Below are positions 34,749 through 44,717 of a DNA stretch of 64,000 nucleotides, piece after piece. Source of the DNA: Velthaea sp965214335. Its GTDB lineage: Bacteria > Vulcanimicrobiota > Vulcanimicrobiia > Vulcanimicrobiales > Vulcanimicrobiaceae. Both the position numbers and the translations under genes were made by a program. The stretch is taken from the NCBI GenBank assembly GCA_965214335.1, contig CBDCBO010000013.1, forward strand, positions 248,001 through 312,000, read 5' to 3'. Position 1 is the first letter of the stretch; the number at the start of each line of letters is the position of its first letter. Below the pieces are notes generated by a model. The model was not told the DNA's origin and searched no databases. It was given only the letters and a program-made list of their open reading frames with translations.

Positions 34749-37700
34749 GTGCGACGCGCGGTCGCGGCGACGGCTTTCCTTTTGGGCGCTTTAGGACTGC
34801 TACTCTGGCCTCAACCAGCCCGGGCGGCAACGGGCGCCCCGACCGTAAGGAACGGCGCCGCGGCAGCTCCGCAATATAGTTGGCCACAGCTTCTTTCGAA
34901 CTCGCGCCATACGAGTGTGGCGGCCGATCCCCGCCTTGCCGCCTCGAAAGATGGGGCGCTGGGCGTTAAGTGGATGTCGCCATTACGCAGCGCGGATCTG
35001 GGTTCGCCCGTTACCGCATATAACACGCAGCTCAACAAAACGCTCGTGTATGTCGGCGACGAACGCGGCGACGTCATTGCGTACGACGAGACGAATGGTG
35101 CGACGGTCTGGAGTACGTCGATCGGCTTTGGCGATTCGGAGCGCGCCACTCCGATGGTGGCGGCGGACGGGTCAGTCTGGGTCGCGACCGCGTATAGCTC
35201 GAGTCTCATCAAACTCGACGCATCCGACGGTAAGGTTCTGTGTTCGGTAAAAGAAACGGTCAGTTTCGACGCTAGCCCGATGCTGGCGCGACCGCCGGGC
35301 GGCGAGCCGACCATCTACATCGCGACCAATCATCTGCCGCTCCTGTCCGGACCGACGATTGCCGTTCGTGAAAGCAATTGCAAAACGATCTGGACCTTCA
35401 AGAAGTATCTCCAGCTGTCGGGAGCGTGGGCGACCACGACGTACGGCGTCGATAAAAACGGTCGCGGATTAGTCTTCGAAGGCACTGCCGACCCGGATTC
35501 AACCCTGTATGCGCTCGATGCGAAAACCGGCACATTGGTTTGGGATTACTCGGTACTCAATCCCCCCGTCGGCGCATCGGACATCGGAGCCGCGGCCACC
35601 GTTTCGCTGCCGGGTAATAATGGATTTGCCGACGGCGTGGTCTATCTGGCCTCGAAGTACGGCATCATGTACGCGCTCGACTTAACCACCGGCACCCTGC
35701 TGTGGCAGTACAATTTCAATAAAGTCGCGGGGGTTACCGAAGGCGGGCGGTCGAGCTCGGCCTTAAGCGGCAATGCGCTCGTGTTCGGCATGGCTAACGG
35801 CGTTTTCGCGCTCGATGCGATCAAAGGGACGCTGCTGTGGCATTACATCGATCCGACCAAAAGCGAAGTCATCTCCTCACCGGCAATATTGGGACCGGCC
35901 GGAGATCAGGCCGTTGTGTTCGGTGACGTAGCCGGAACGTTCCATGCATTGCGCCTTACCGATGGCACGCAACTATACTCGTATCAAACCGGCGGATATA
36001 TCACGTCGTCACCGGCCAGCATCAACGGCGACATCTTGATCGATTCGACCGACGGCTTTTTATACGCCTTTACGCCGGGCGGTGGGAACACGGCGCCCGG
36101 CAGCACCGCCGTCGTTTCACCCACGCAAGGATCGAGCGTTGCGAATCCCAACGGCAACGTGGTGGTCAGCGGCACCGCGCAGGACAACGCTGGTCTTTCG
36201 AGCGTCGTCGTATCGGTACAATCGGGCGGTCAGACGGGGCCCTGGTACAACGCCGGAACCGGAACCTGGGGGCCGGGCGTCGTCGATAATGCCGTTGTCA
36301 TCAAAGGCACGCCAAAGAGCGCCAACTGGACGTTTTCCTTTCCGGTTCCCGCCGCCGGAGCGACGTATCAGGTATTCGCCAATGCCGTCGACGCCTTAGG
36401 TCAGGCCGACCGCACCGGAGCGCAGCCGACATTTTCGGTCATGCCCAGTACCACGCAGCCGACGCTCACCGTTTCAGCGGTATTCGTTGCGCCGGGCTCA
36501 AGTCTGAGCGTCGCGGCCAACGCATTCGAGCCGGGTGAAAAGGTCTTCTTTTCCTTGTTCGGTCAGCGCGTTGCCACCGGTACCGCCGACAGCACCGGCT
36601 CCGTGCCGGCGCTACCCGTCACGGTGCCCGTCGGCGGAACCTTCGGTTTGACGCCGTTGACCGCCATCGGCAAGAAGTCAGGCAAAACAACGACTGCCGC
36701 GCTCGATATCACCAATGCGTGGAGTGCTGCCGATTACGACGCCGACCGCACCTCGTACGAGCCGAATGACGACGTGCTCTTACGGACTTTACAGGCCACC
36801 AAGAACGGTTATGTGGCGCGCGCCTGGTTCTTCAATACCGGCGCGGCGGTAAACGCGTCGCCGGCAATTGCCGCGGGCGACGCGTTCGTCGGCAACGACG
36901 CCGGAGAAATGTCGGCCGTCGACACGATCAGCGGCGCACCGCTGTGGACGTATACAACGCCGACCAAGAAGCCGATCCATGCTTCGCCCGCCGTTGATGT
37001 CAACGCCGGCAACCTGGTTTTCGGCTCCGACGATGGCACGCTCTACACGCTGGCGCTCGCCAGCGGCAAGCTCGTCGGCTCGTTGGCACTCAACGGAATT
37101 CCGACCGCGCCGGGAATAGCGAACGGACAAATCTATGTCGGTACGGACGCCGGCACGATCGCGGACATCAATGAAATTACCGGCGCGGTCGTGTGGTCCG
37201 TTACCTTGACGGCGGCGATTCATACCCCGCCGGCGATCGACGCCGGGACGGGCATTGTGGTCACCGGCGACGACAGCGGCGCCATCACGGCGCTCAATGC
37301 GAAGACCGGCGCAACCGTGTGGACCGTAAAAACGCAGAAGGCGGTCACCGCAGCACCGGCGATCGACGGCGGCGTTGTCTACGCGGGCTCGACCGACGGC
37401 AACCTGTATGCGCTCGACCTCGCCTCGGGTGCGCGCGTGTTTACGTTCAAGGCGGGTGCGCCGATTCTCGCCGGGCCGGCCCTGCCGCCGGATCAGATCG
37501 TCTTGGGGACCGGCAACGGGACGCTCTACGATCTGACGCGCACGAACGGCGCGATCACGTTAGAGAATGTTACCTCGAAAGCGCCGATCGTCGGGGTCGG
37601 CGCAGCCAACGGTGTTCCGCTGGCCACGACCTCGACCGGCGGACTCATCGCGGCGAAAATCGATCAGGGCTTGCGATTCGTTTATACGTATCAAACCGGC

Positions 37701-38468
37701 TCCGGCTTGTCGACGGCGCCCACGGTCATCGACGGCACCGTGTATGTCGGCGCCCAGGACGGCGGACTGTACGCGTTTACGCCTTATGGCTTCGCCCCGC
37801 TCATGACCGCGTCCATGCGTACGCAAAACGCGCTGCTCAAGAGTCGCCCGCAACAGGCGCGCTGGCCGGGCGCGCTGGCCGCCCACTTCCCGACGTTGAC
37901 AAGCCGGTCGTTCGAACCGTTTGGGCAACGCATCTATCCAATGCATCTCGACCGCTCGATGAACGCCGGACCATCCATCGGCATCCGGGCCCACGGCGGA
38001 CCGGTTCAAACGACGCCACGGAGTTACGTCATTGACTGGTCGCCGGCGGGCAGCGACCCGGCTCCGGATCTGCGGGTCTTTTCGGCCGCGTTTGGTTTAG
38101 GTGGAACGTATGCCGCAGGCGTCGTCGACCGGGCTCCCTATCCGCTACACATCGACGATGCTGCCGTGCAACGCGAGGTTCAACGCATGGTTACGGCAAA
38201 CGGCTGGCCGGCCGGCGTCAATACGCAAATCTTCGTTTTCACCGGGCCGGCGCGCACCGCTTCACAAGCGACGTTCTGCGCGTACCACAGTGCCTTTGAC
38301 GTTGGCGCAACCGCGGTTCCGGTACCCTATGCCTACGTTCCCTTTACCGATGCGGCGAGCGGTTGCGGCACGCTCGCACCACTCGTGCACCGCGTGCAAT
38401 TAGAGTTCCGCTCCGATCCGCTGCTCAACGCATATCATGACGACCGCGGAAACGAACTCAACCGATGA
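34749..38468 (+). CDS. Giant exported double PQQ-like propeller protein with EXORDIUM-like C-terminal domain, copy 2
   Basis: I start it at the GTG at 34749, which opens a signal peptide (AVAATAFLLGALGLLLWPQPARA); a TTG at 34716 would add 11 residues. The ~1,239-residue protein is colinear with copy 1 throughout. It has the first propeller (VYVGDERGDVIAYDETNGA), Ig-like domains (GTAQDNAGLSSVVVSVQSGG), the second propeller (AFVGNDAGEMSAVDTISGAP) and the C-terminal domain (IRAHGGPVQTTPRSYVIDW, FCAYHSAFD, DAASGCGTL). The pair looks like a tandem gene duplication of about 3.9 kb followed by divergence. A terminator between them implies separate control. Confidence 0.82.
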   Translation: MRRAVAATAFLLGALGLLLWPQPARAATGAPTVRNGAAAAPQYSWPQLLSNSRHTSVAADPRLAASKDGALGVKWMSPLRSADLGSPVTAYNTQLNKTLVYVGDERGDVIAYDETNGATVWSTSIGFGDSERATPMVAADGSVWVATAYSSSLIKLDASDGKVLCSVKETVSFDASPMLARPPGGEPTIYIATNHLPLLSGPTIAVRESNCKTIWTFKKYLQLSGAWATTTYGVDKNGRGLVFEGTADPDSTLYALDAKTGTLVWDYSVLNPPVGASDIGAAATVSLPGNNGFADGVVYLASKYGIMYALDLTTGTLLWQYNFNKVAGVTEGGRSSSALSGNALVFGMANGVFALDAIKGTLLWHYIDPTKSEVISSPAILGPAGDQAVVFGDVAGTFHALRLTDGTQLYSYQTGGYITSSPASINGDILIDSTDGFLYAFTPGGGNTAPGSTAVVSPTQGSSVANPNGNVVVSGTAQDNAGLSSVVVSVQSGGQTGPWYNAGTGTWGPGVVDNAVVIKGTPKSANWTFSFPVPAAGATYQVFANAVDALGQADRTGAQPTFSVMPSTTQPTLTVSAVFVAPGSSLSVAANAFEPGEKVFFSLFGQRVATGTADSTGSVPALPVTVPVGGTFGLTPLTAIGKKSGKTTTAALDITNAWSAADYDADRTSYEPNDDVLLRTLQATKNGYVARAWFFNTGAAVNASPAIAAGDAFVGNDAGEMSAVDTISGAPLWTYTTPTKKPIHASPAVDVNAGNLVFGSDDGTLYTLALASGKLVGSLALNGIPTAPGIANGQIYVGTDAGTIADINEITGAVVWSVTLTAAIHTPPAIDAGTGIVVTGDDSGAITALNAKTGATVWTVKTQKAVTAAPAIDGGVVYAGSTDGNLYALDLASGARVFTFKAGAPILAGPALPPDQIVLGTGNGTLYDLTRTNGAITLENVTSKAPIVGVGAANGVPLATTSTGGLIAAKIDQGLRFVYTYQTGSGLSTAPTVIDGTVYVGAQDGGLYAFTPYGFAPLMTASMRTQNALLKSRPQQARWPGALAAHFPTLTSRSFEPFGQRIYPMHLDRSMNAGPSIGIRAHGGPVQTTPRSYVIDWSPAGSDPAPDLRVFSAAFGLGGTYAAGVVDRAPYPLHIDDAAVQREVQRMVTANGWPAGVNTQIFVFTGPARTASQATFCAYHSAFDVGATAVPVPYAYVPFTDAASGCGTLAPLVHRVQLEFRSDPLLNAYHDDRGNELNR

Positions 38469-38607
38469 AAGCGCCGGAGGCGGTGATGTCCGCATCGGCG
38501 CACGGGAGGCTCTAGGGGTTGAACTTCGTTGACTTTGTCACGTTTGGGCTGCTCCCAAGCCGCTCGCCGTCCCAGGTCGGAAACACTCCGACATGCGCCT
38601 AGACCAG

Positions 38608-40497
38608 CTAGTGCGCTCCGAGATACGGAGAGTTCGCGAAGAGCGTGAACTGTTGCAGCCCCGACGGATTTCCGCTCGTCGTTAAACTCCAGTCGGCGCG
38701 ATCAGTCGGTTTATAGACATCGAAGTACATAAATCCGAGGATCCGCGGGAACGTCGTCGCGAGCGTCACGTCGGCGCCGGTGAGCCACCCCACCTGATCG
38801 CTTCCGATGGCGGCTGTCTCAGCGACCATCACGGGTTTGTTCGACATGGCGGTAACGGTTGTATACATCGAGCCGAACGTCTGGGTTAACGACTCATTCG
38901 CGCTGAGCGCATAACCGTCGAAGCCGGTCCAATCGACATAGGCGTCACCCGGATAGTATGCTGTGGCCGGTGCGTGCGCCGACCCGCCCGAACTTGCGCA
39001 CCATAACCAAATGACGTTCGTTACGTTCTGAGCGACAAACACATCGTGCAGGTGGCGCCATGCAGCAATGAAGTTTGTCGCGTTGAAATAGCCGCCCGGA
39101 TCATCGGTTAACGGATCGTAGCACGCCGACCGGCCGCCGTTCGATGCGTCGCTCAGATTAAATTCCCAGAACCAGCGGAGAAAAATCGGCTGCCCGTACG
39201 CTTTGATATTCTTCGCCACAGCGATGATGTCGGCGTCATGTTGGCCGGCCGCAACCGACGCGTTCGAGTAGCCGCAATTCCAGGCGACGACGGGGTGGCG
39301 TCCATTCGCCAGATCGTCGAATTCTTCGGAGCCCGGAAACACGCTGTTCCAACTCGCATAGTGATCGTCGAGCGCGAGCTTGCGGTGCATCGCTGTCTCG
39401 AGATCTGCCGTCGTGCTACCGTCACGCGGATGCACGCGCGCGCCGAGATAAATGCTACCGGCGGGCGGCAGTAACAGCGGTGCAAGAGACGTCGGCGACG
39501 GCAGCGGTATGACCGTCAGCAGCGGCGTGGGCGAGGCGCGCGGACTCATTGCCGGAAGCGGCGTGACCGCGACCCGTGGCGTTGCCGTCGGCTGCGGCGC
39601 AAGTGCAGCGCCGGTGGTTACCGTCGGCAGCGGCGCAGGCGATGGACTTAGCGCCGGCAACGGAGCCGAAACGCGACCGGTTCCAAGTTCGTAGTGATGC
39701 CGGACGTCAGCGGCGGTCAACATCGTATGGTACAGTGCGACGTCTTGAACCGCCGCGAAGAGCGGCGTACTGCCGCCGACGTCGTTACCAATCGTCACCC
39801 CCGTACCGTAGCTTGCCGCGTCATACAACACGCTGCCGGCGGCATGCTGCGTTGCAACGATTTGACCGTTGACGTATACGGTTGCGACCGAACCATCGTA
39901 TGTTCCGATCACGTGATAAACTGCCGGCCCGTGCGCCGAGCTGGGTACGGCCGGTTCTACGGCCACAGGACCGGACGCTAGATGAAGCCGGAATACAAAC
40001 GCGTTGCGGACCGAATCGTACTGTATCGCGTAACCGACCTTACCGTAGCCAACAATCGTCTGCAAACGGCCCGCTGCGTTGGAAGTTGCATTGGATGCAA
40101 AGCGCACCCAGGCTTCGGCCGATAGCGTTGTCGCCGATTCGAACATCCCATTTCGCGGGACGCTTATTCCATCCGTAGCTCCCGCAAATGTTGTGGAGCG
40201 CTCGCCGTCGTCGAACAGCAGGCCCGGAGTTCCGCGCGTGACACCGGAGCCGGATCCATTCACGGTACCGCTGTACTGATGCCCCGAGCTATCAGCGGCA
40301 ACCATTCCTAGCTCGCCGAGCCGATAGTAGGCCACTGGTGCGGCTGCCAATACGGCACGCACGTAAGATGCTTGAGGCAAAGGCGCTACCTGAGCGGCCG
40401 ATTGTACCGGCGGTCCCGGCGTTGATGAAGACGAGCCGCCCGAGCACGCGACAAATAACATGCTCGCTGCCGCAAGCCAAACAGAGCGTCTCATCAC
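38608..40497 (-). CDS. LamG + GH26-like lipoprotein, paralogue 4
   Basis: The 629-residue protein has a lipobox FVAC (Cys18). Residues ~45-270 are a LamG/concanavalin-like domain (AYYRLGELG, LSAEAWVRF, TYDGSVATVYVNGQIVA), usually a glycan-binding module. A Pro/Ser/Thr linker with repeated LP-x-x-SP units covers ~275-340. The GH26-like domain follows with LRWFWEFNLSDA (Glu codon 39163-39165), VIWLWCASSGGS, DWTGFDGYA and the nucleophile KPVMVAETAA. The catalytic pair is complete. It lies opposite to the giant propeller gene, ending 139 bases from it. Confidence 0.86.
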   Translation of the reverse strand: MMRRSVWLAAASMLFVACSGGSSSSTPGPPVQSAAQVAPLPQASYVRAVLAAAPVAYYRLGELGMVAADSSGHQYSGTVNGSGSGVTRGTPGLLFDDGERSTTFAGATDGISVPRNGMFESATTLSAEAWVRFASNATSNAAGRLQTIVGYGKVGYAIQYDSVRNAFVFRLHLASGPVAVEPAVPSSAHGPAVYHVIGTYDGSVATVYVNGQIVATQHAAGSVLYDAASYGTGVTIGNDVGGSTPLFAAVQDVALYHTMLTAADVRHHYELGTGRVSAPLPALSPSPAPLPTVTTGAALAPQPTATPRVAVTPLPAMSPRASPTPLLTVIPLPSPTSLAPLLLPPAGSIYLGARVHPRDGSTTADLETAMHRKLALDDHYASWNSVFPGSEEFDDLANGRHPVVAWNCGYSNASVAAGQHDADIIAVAKNIKAYGQPIFLRWFWEFNLSDASNGGRSACYDPLTDDPGGYFNATNFIAAWRHLHDVFVAQNVTNVIWLWCASSGGSAHAPATAYYPGDAYVDWTGFDGYALSANESLTQTFGSMYTTVTAMSNKPVMVAETAAIGSDQVGWLTGADVTLATTFPRILGFMYFDVYKPTDRADWSLTTSGNPSGLQQFTLFANSPYLGAH

Positions 40498-41137
40498 AAC
40501 GGTGAATGCATCCTGAAGATTAAAGGTTAGCGACGATCGATACCGTCATCATGACGCAGCTTTATATAAACAAAAAGACTCGCACGCATTACATTTTTCA
40601 CTCTTGCGTTATTCTGTTGAACAAGCTAGTGTATACATTGGTTCATTAACTTGGTTTATTGAAGCAACCGAAACACAAATTTGTCGCGTTACTTAAATTA
40701 AGCTTGTTATGGTCTGCGATCAAAACGCGCTCGCTCGATAACCTGAAATCGATGATACTCACGGTGTTGCTCTGGCTACTTTGCTTGGTCGCGGGGATTG
40801 CGGTAAGGTCGACGTACGCCACATCCCTCGCAGTTTGCATCGGCCGCGAACCGCCAGACTTTAGGCACCGGGAGGGTCGCTTGACGCAAAACAAACGCAA
40901 CCCGACGCAAAGAGGCAGCCCATTGATCGCCGAGCCTATAATGGAGTCTTATCACGGCCGGCCGGGCCGCTCGGCGAATCTTGCGGCGTTTTGCCCGCAA
41001 TTGACACCGCTTCGTGGCGGCCGGCGAAAGCGCGTCAGCGCGCGGGCGAACGCCGAAACGTCGTCCTCTTCGAAGTGTCAGCGCAGCTGGACAAAATGCT
41101 TCTTTAACGCAACGTGGATGCATGATGCATGAACATC

Positions 41138-41159
41138 ACGTATCGACGTATCGACGTAT
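41138..41159 (+). repeat. 8-bp tandem repeat ACGTATCG, 2.75 copies
   Basis: ACGTATCG is repeated without error from 41138 to 41159. It stands immediately before the longer 38-39-bp repeat and shares the CGTATCG core with it. Confidence 0.7.
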
Positions 41160-41168
41160 ATTGGGCGT

Positions 41169-41296
41169 CGTATCGTGGCATGTCGGACGAATCGTCGCGC
41201 ATCGATCGTATCGTCGCGGGTCGGGCGAATCGTAAGCGCGTCGATCGTATCGTCGCATGTCGGACGAATCGTCGCGGATCCAACGTATCATCGCGG
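41169..41296 (+). repeat. 38-39-bp imperfect tandem repeat, about 3.4 copies
   Basis: Units begin at 41169, 41207, 41246 and 41284, each starting CGTATCGT(G/C)GC (the last CGTATCATCGC). They contain GTCGG(A/G)CGAATCGT. Units one and three are the most alike. There is no open coding frame with protein features, so it is a non-coding minisatellite upstream of the TolC gene. Confidence 0.7.
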
Positions 41297-41753
41297 TCAC
41301 CGCCATTCATCGAACGTGCCGGGAGCGGGTTGGTGTCCGACGGCAGCGAGCGGCTTCGCGCCGCGACGAATCGATCGACGGTTTCTGGGCACTTAAACGC
41401 ATGGTCGCGCCGGGCGGCGCCCAGGCGCGATGCGGACGGCGTTACGCTAGTCCACACCCGCGTCTGGTTTATTCGCTTCTTGCGCGTTGCCGTTCGGTCG
41501 TCGCGGTCCGGTTTGGCAGCGACTCTTTACCGGCCAATTTAAGCGTGAGCGGCCGGTAGATTTGCTTGCTGTATCGAACGGGACAACGAACCGTGGTCGG
41601 CCGCGCCCGGGTCGGCTCACGTGCGTAAGCCCGCGGCCCGGCATTCCGTACGGACAGCTGGTATCTCCCAGCGAGCGGCGATCGGCTGGCCGCGCGCACA
41701 ACGCCGGCGTCAGTCGCCCTCGATCGTCTTGTCAAATGAAGGTAACTTTCGTA

Positions 41754-43109
41754 ATGCGTTTGGTTTCGGCTGTGCTTCCAGGACACGCTACTCGTTTCGC
41801 CTCGCTCGTATGCGTGACGACAATGGCGTTGTGGTTCGCACCAGCTGCCGGCGCGGCGCAGTCGCAAACGCTGAGCTTGGTGACGCTCGAAAGCGGGCTG
41901 GTCAATTCGCCGGCGCTGGCCGCAGCCGACACGCGTATCTTTGGGGCGGAGCAAACCGTCAATTTCGATACGGCTCGGGTTCAAAGTTTCGACTATTTTT
42001 TTGACAACGATCTCGGTCCACGCCGCGATGTGATTCTTAACACTTCTACGAATCGAACCTTTCGGTACGCTCAGAACGCCGGCGTGCAGTTTCCACTATT
42101 CGGCACACGTCTCACGCAGCGTTTGGAGCTTACTCAAGCCCGTTCACAAGTCGATCTGGCACGGATCGAAAGCCGGGCCGATCGACGCAAACTCTTGGCC
42201 CGGCTGCGCGATAGCTACATTAAGTACTGGCAATACGATCGAGAAGAGTCGATCATCCAGAAGTATGTGGCGCTGGGCAAGTCGGCGGCCCCTGCAGCGC
42301 GGACCTTCGTGCGAACCGGCTTTTGGACTCAGGCGAGCTATTTAGGTTTCTTGGACGGCATTTACCGCTTTCGGAACGATCTGAGCGCACTGCGCTCGGC
42401 CCGACGCTCGGCGCTCGCCGATATTCGTGCCGTGCTCAATGCGGATATTCCTGAAGTCACCCCGCAAATGCCGGATTTCACGCTGTCGTGTACGCCCAGT
42501 GTCGATCAAGCCGTCGGCATCGCTGCCGAGAATGATCCCGAGATCGCGCGTCTGCGACAGCAGCAAGACGAAGCCCGGGCCTCGCTTGAATTCGTTCGAC
42601 GCTCCACGCTCGAGGCGAATTTTCGTGTCGGCGTCGGAACGAGCGCCTATTTTCCTCAAGACATCGTCGGTTACAACGTCACTGCCGCTTTCGGCATCCT
42701 TTTTCCGCAGCACGGTAAGTCCGAGGAAACGGCTAAGCGCGAAGGCTACTTCGCGACGCTGCAAACATCGCATTATTTGGAGCTGCAGCGCCTTTCGGAT
42801 ATTCGCTCCGAAGTGATGCTCGCACTCGATCAAGCCAGTGCGGCACGCGGCGATTATTTGCAAGCAAAGCACGAGCAGGTCACGGCTGATGAAGCGCTTC
42901 GCGAGGCGCGCGTACGTGAAGCCAACATCACCTCGACCGGCGCCACCAGCTTCGCCGAAGTATGGACGCGCGTTTTAGACTGGTACACTGCCGAGCGCCA
43001 TGAAACCAGCGAACTGGGCGCTACGTATACGCGCATCAACGAACTTGCCACCATGGTCCCCGATACTTGTCTTCCGTTTCGCCTCGATGGACCCGTCGTA
43101 ACGCGATAG
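41754..43109 (+). CDS. TolC-family outer-membrane efflux protein
   Basis: I start it at the ATG at 41754, 11 bases after GAAGG; an ATG at 41736 is possible. It has a signal peptide (VCVTTMALWFAPAAGAA) and about 451 residues, the usual size. Long amphipathic helices with the internal repeat of TolC proteins are visible: RLTQRLELTQARSQVDLARIE in the first half and SEVMLALDQASAARGDYLQA in the second. Strand segments include AGVQFPLFGTRL and VTAAFGILFPQHG. The family forms the outer-membrane channel of type I or tripartite export systems. It converges on the HlyD-TackOD1-GT2 operon and is the natural outer partner of that HlyD protein. Confidence 0.84.
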   Translation: MRLVSAVLPGHATRFASLVCVTTMALWFAPAAGAAQSQTLSLVTLESGLVNSPALAAADTRIFGAEQTVNFDTARVQSFDYFFDNDLGPRRDVILNTSTNRTFRYAQNAGVQFPLFGTRLTQRLELTQARSQVDLARIESRADRRKLLARLRDSYIKYWQYDREESIIQKYVALGKSAAPAARTFVRTGFWTQASYLGFLDGIYRFRNDLSALRSARRSALADIRAVLNADIPEVTPQMPDFTLSCTPSVDQAVGIAAENDPEIARLRQQQDEARASLEFVRRSTLEANFRVGVGTSAYFPQDIVGYNVTAAFGILFPQHGKSEETAKREGYFATLQTSHYLELQRLSDIRSEVMLALDQASAARGDYLQAKHEQVTADEALREARVREANITSTGATSFAEVWTRVLDWYTAERHETSELGATYTRINELATMVPDTCLPFRLDGPVVTR

Positions 43110-43412
43110 TCCTGCACGAGCCTCGACGCGTCCCGCTACAGCGCCGGACAAACCGTAGCGCCGCACAAGTCAAAGCCGCGCAACGCTATGGTACAGAATT
43201 CAGATCTGCACGATGGCCTCACCGTCGGTCAGGCGGCGAACTGATTCTGCACCGCGCAATCATGGCTGATTCGGCTACGTCGCCCGTTGCCGGAGTCGCA
43301 GATTGTCATATCGACAGAAACAGCCTGCCGCGCGAAGGAAGCTGCCTACATGGACCTTCGCACGCACCGGCAGATCGTCGCATCGACCCGTCCAGGATGC
43401 GTGCGAGCGGCG
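43110..43412. other. Convergent intergenic region
   Basis: About 300 bases between the TolC and glycosyltransferase stops. No gene, hairpin with T-run or repeat was found. Confidence 0.4.
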
Positions 43413-44717
43413 CTAATGATGCGGAATCTGCTTCCAGATGCGCTTAGGCACATACGGGTGCCACGTTTTTATATACAACAGCTCGCGCGTTACCTGAGTT
43501 ACTTGCACGAGCAACAGCGGAATGCGGTAGAGCACGTAAAACGGGACAAGCCAAAGCTGTCCCAGCGGCGGCTCTGAAGTCATATCACGCGCGATGAGCA
43601 CTTTGGCAAACAGCGCGATCGTGGTGATCCAATACACGAAGCCGATGATGACGGGCGTATCGGCGCCGCGATAGAGATGGGCGTAGAGCGTGAGCGCTAC
43701 GATTCCCAGCGGTCGAATCGTGCGGTTCAAAACGTTTTCATAGAACAAGAATCCGTTAGTAAAGCCGTAACGGAACGTTCCCATATCGCGGTGTTTACGC
43801 AGGCGCATCTTGACCATGTTGCGGGTCCATCGGGCGCGCTGTCGCATCAGGTGCGATAGTGTAACGGGAACGTCGGTCGATATGCGCGCCGTGAGCGCCA
43901 TCCGTAGCTTCCAGCGCGCCTTGCGCAAGCGCAACGTCAGATCAGTGTCATCGCCCAGACCCGTATCGAAGCCGCCTAAACCGCGCATCGCGGTCATCCG
44001 AAACATCGCGCCCATACCGGGGACGATCGCGATGATATTGAGCCGATCGCGCCACAGCTGGGTCAACGTATACGTCAGCATATACTCGATGCGCTGGCAG
44101 CGAGTGAGTATGCTCGCGCCGCCGTTCCGAACGAAAATACTAGCGGATACCGCCCCGACGCGCGGATCTTCGAAATAGGGCAGCATTTGGTTGATGGTGT
44201 CGTGGTAGATCTGCGTGTCGGCGTCGAGCACGAACACAAATTCGCCGCGCGCGAACATGAGTGCGAAGTTTAAATTTACGGCCTTGCCGGAATGGTTGGC
44301 ATTCGCAAATACCTTAACCCGGCCGGTGCGCTCGAACGTACGCGCCAGCGCAACGCTATCGTCGGTTGAAAAATCATCGGCGAAGATGATCTCGACATTT
44401 TTATAATCGCTGTCCAGCACCGACTTGATCGAAGCGACGATGCTAGGGCCCGGATTGCGGCCGGCAATGACGACCGAGACCAGCGGTTCGCCGCCCGCGT
44501 ATTTGCGCAACGCCGGCGGATCGAACGCGCGCGGGCGGACCATGAACACGATCCAGATGACGACATCGGGAACCGTATACCGGAGCAGCGTGTAGACGAA
44601 GCCCCAGAATAGCAGCGACGACCCGTTGGCAAGCCGGCCCATCGCGCCGATTCCGGCTAGCGCATGAACGGGATCGAAGAAGGAAAACAGCCAGCTAAAG
44701 TAATCGGCCATAGCCAT
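43413..44717 (-). CDS. Membrane glycosyltransferase family 2, processive polysaccharide synthase type
   Basis: From the ATG at 44717 (or 44711) the protein has 434 residues and overlaps the preceding gene. The processive GT2 signature is complete: FADDFSTDDS, the DAD motif at 165-167 (VLDADTQ), GDDTD at 255-259 and QRARW at 293-297. Membrane segments lie at the N-terminus (WGFVYTLLRYTVPDVVIWIVFMV region) and C-terminus (IIGFVYWITTIALFAKVLIA). This layout is that of cellulose, hyaluronan and poly-N-acetylglucosamine synthases, which polymerise and export a beta-linked glycan. The sugar cannot be predicted. It is last in an operon after HlyD and TackOD1 genes. Confidence 0.9.
   Translation of the reverse strand: MAMADYFSWLFSFFDPVHALAGIGAMGRLANGSSLLFWGFVYTLLRYTVPDVVIWIVFMVRPRAFDPPALRKYAGGEPLVSVVIAGRNPGPSIVASIKSVLDSDYKNVEIIFADDFSTDDSVALARTFERTGRVKVFANANHSGKAVNLNFALMFARGEFVFVLDADTQIYHDTINQMLPYFEDPRVGAVSASIFVRNGGASILTRCQRIEYMLTYTLTQLWRDRLNIIAIVPGMGAMFRMTAMRGLGGFDTGLGDDTDLTLRLRKARWKLRMALTARISTDVPVTLSHLMRQRARWTRNMVKMRLRKHRDMGTFRYGFTNGFLFYENVLNRTIRPLGIVALTLYAHLYRGADTPVIIGFVYWITTIALFAKVLIARDMTSEPPLGQLWLVPFYVLYRIPLLLVQVTQVTRELLYIKTWHPYVPKRIWKQIPHH

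Larger units (their letters stand above)
40498..41753. other. 1.2 kb intergenic region with AT-rich promoter zone and tandem repeats
   Basis: No convincing protein is encoded. 40540-40740 is unusually AT-rich (for example TTTATATAAACAAAAAG at 40561-40577) and should hold the promoter of the LamG-GH26 gene. It contains a 10-base motif GCTAGTGTAT at 40626-40635 that recurs at 49075. Two sets of tandem repeats occupy 41138-41296. The rest of the region up to 41735 has only short frames. Confidence 0.5.
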
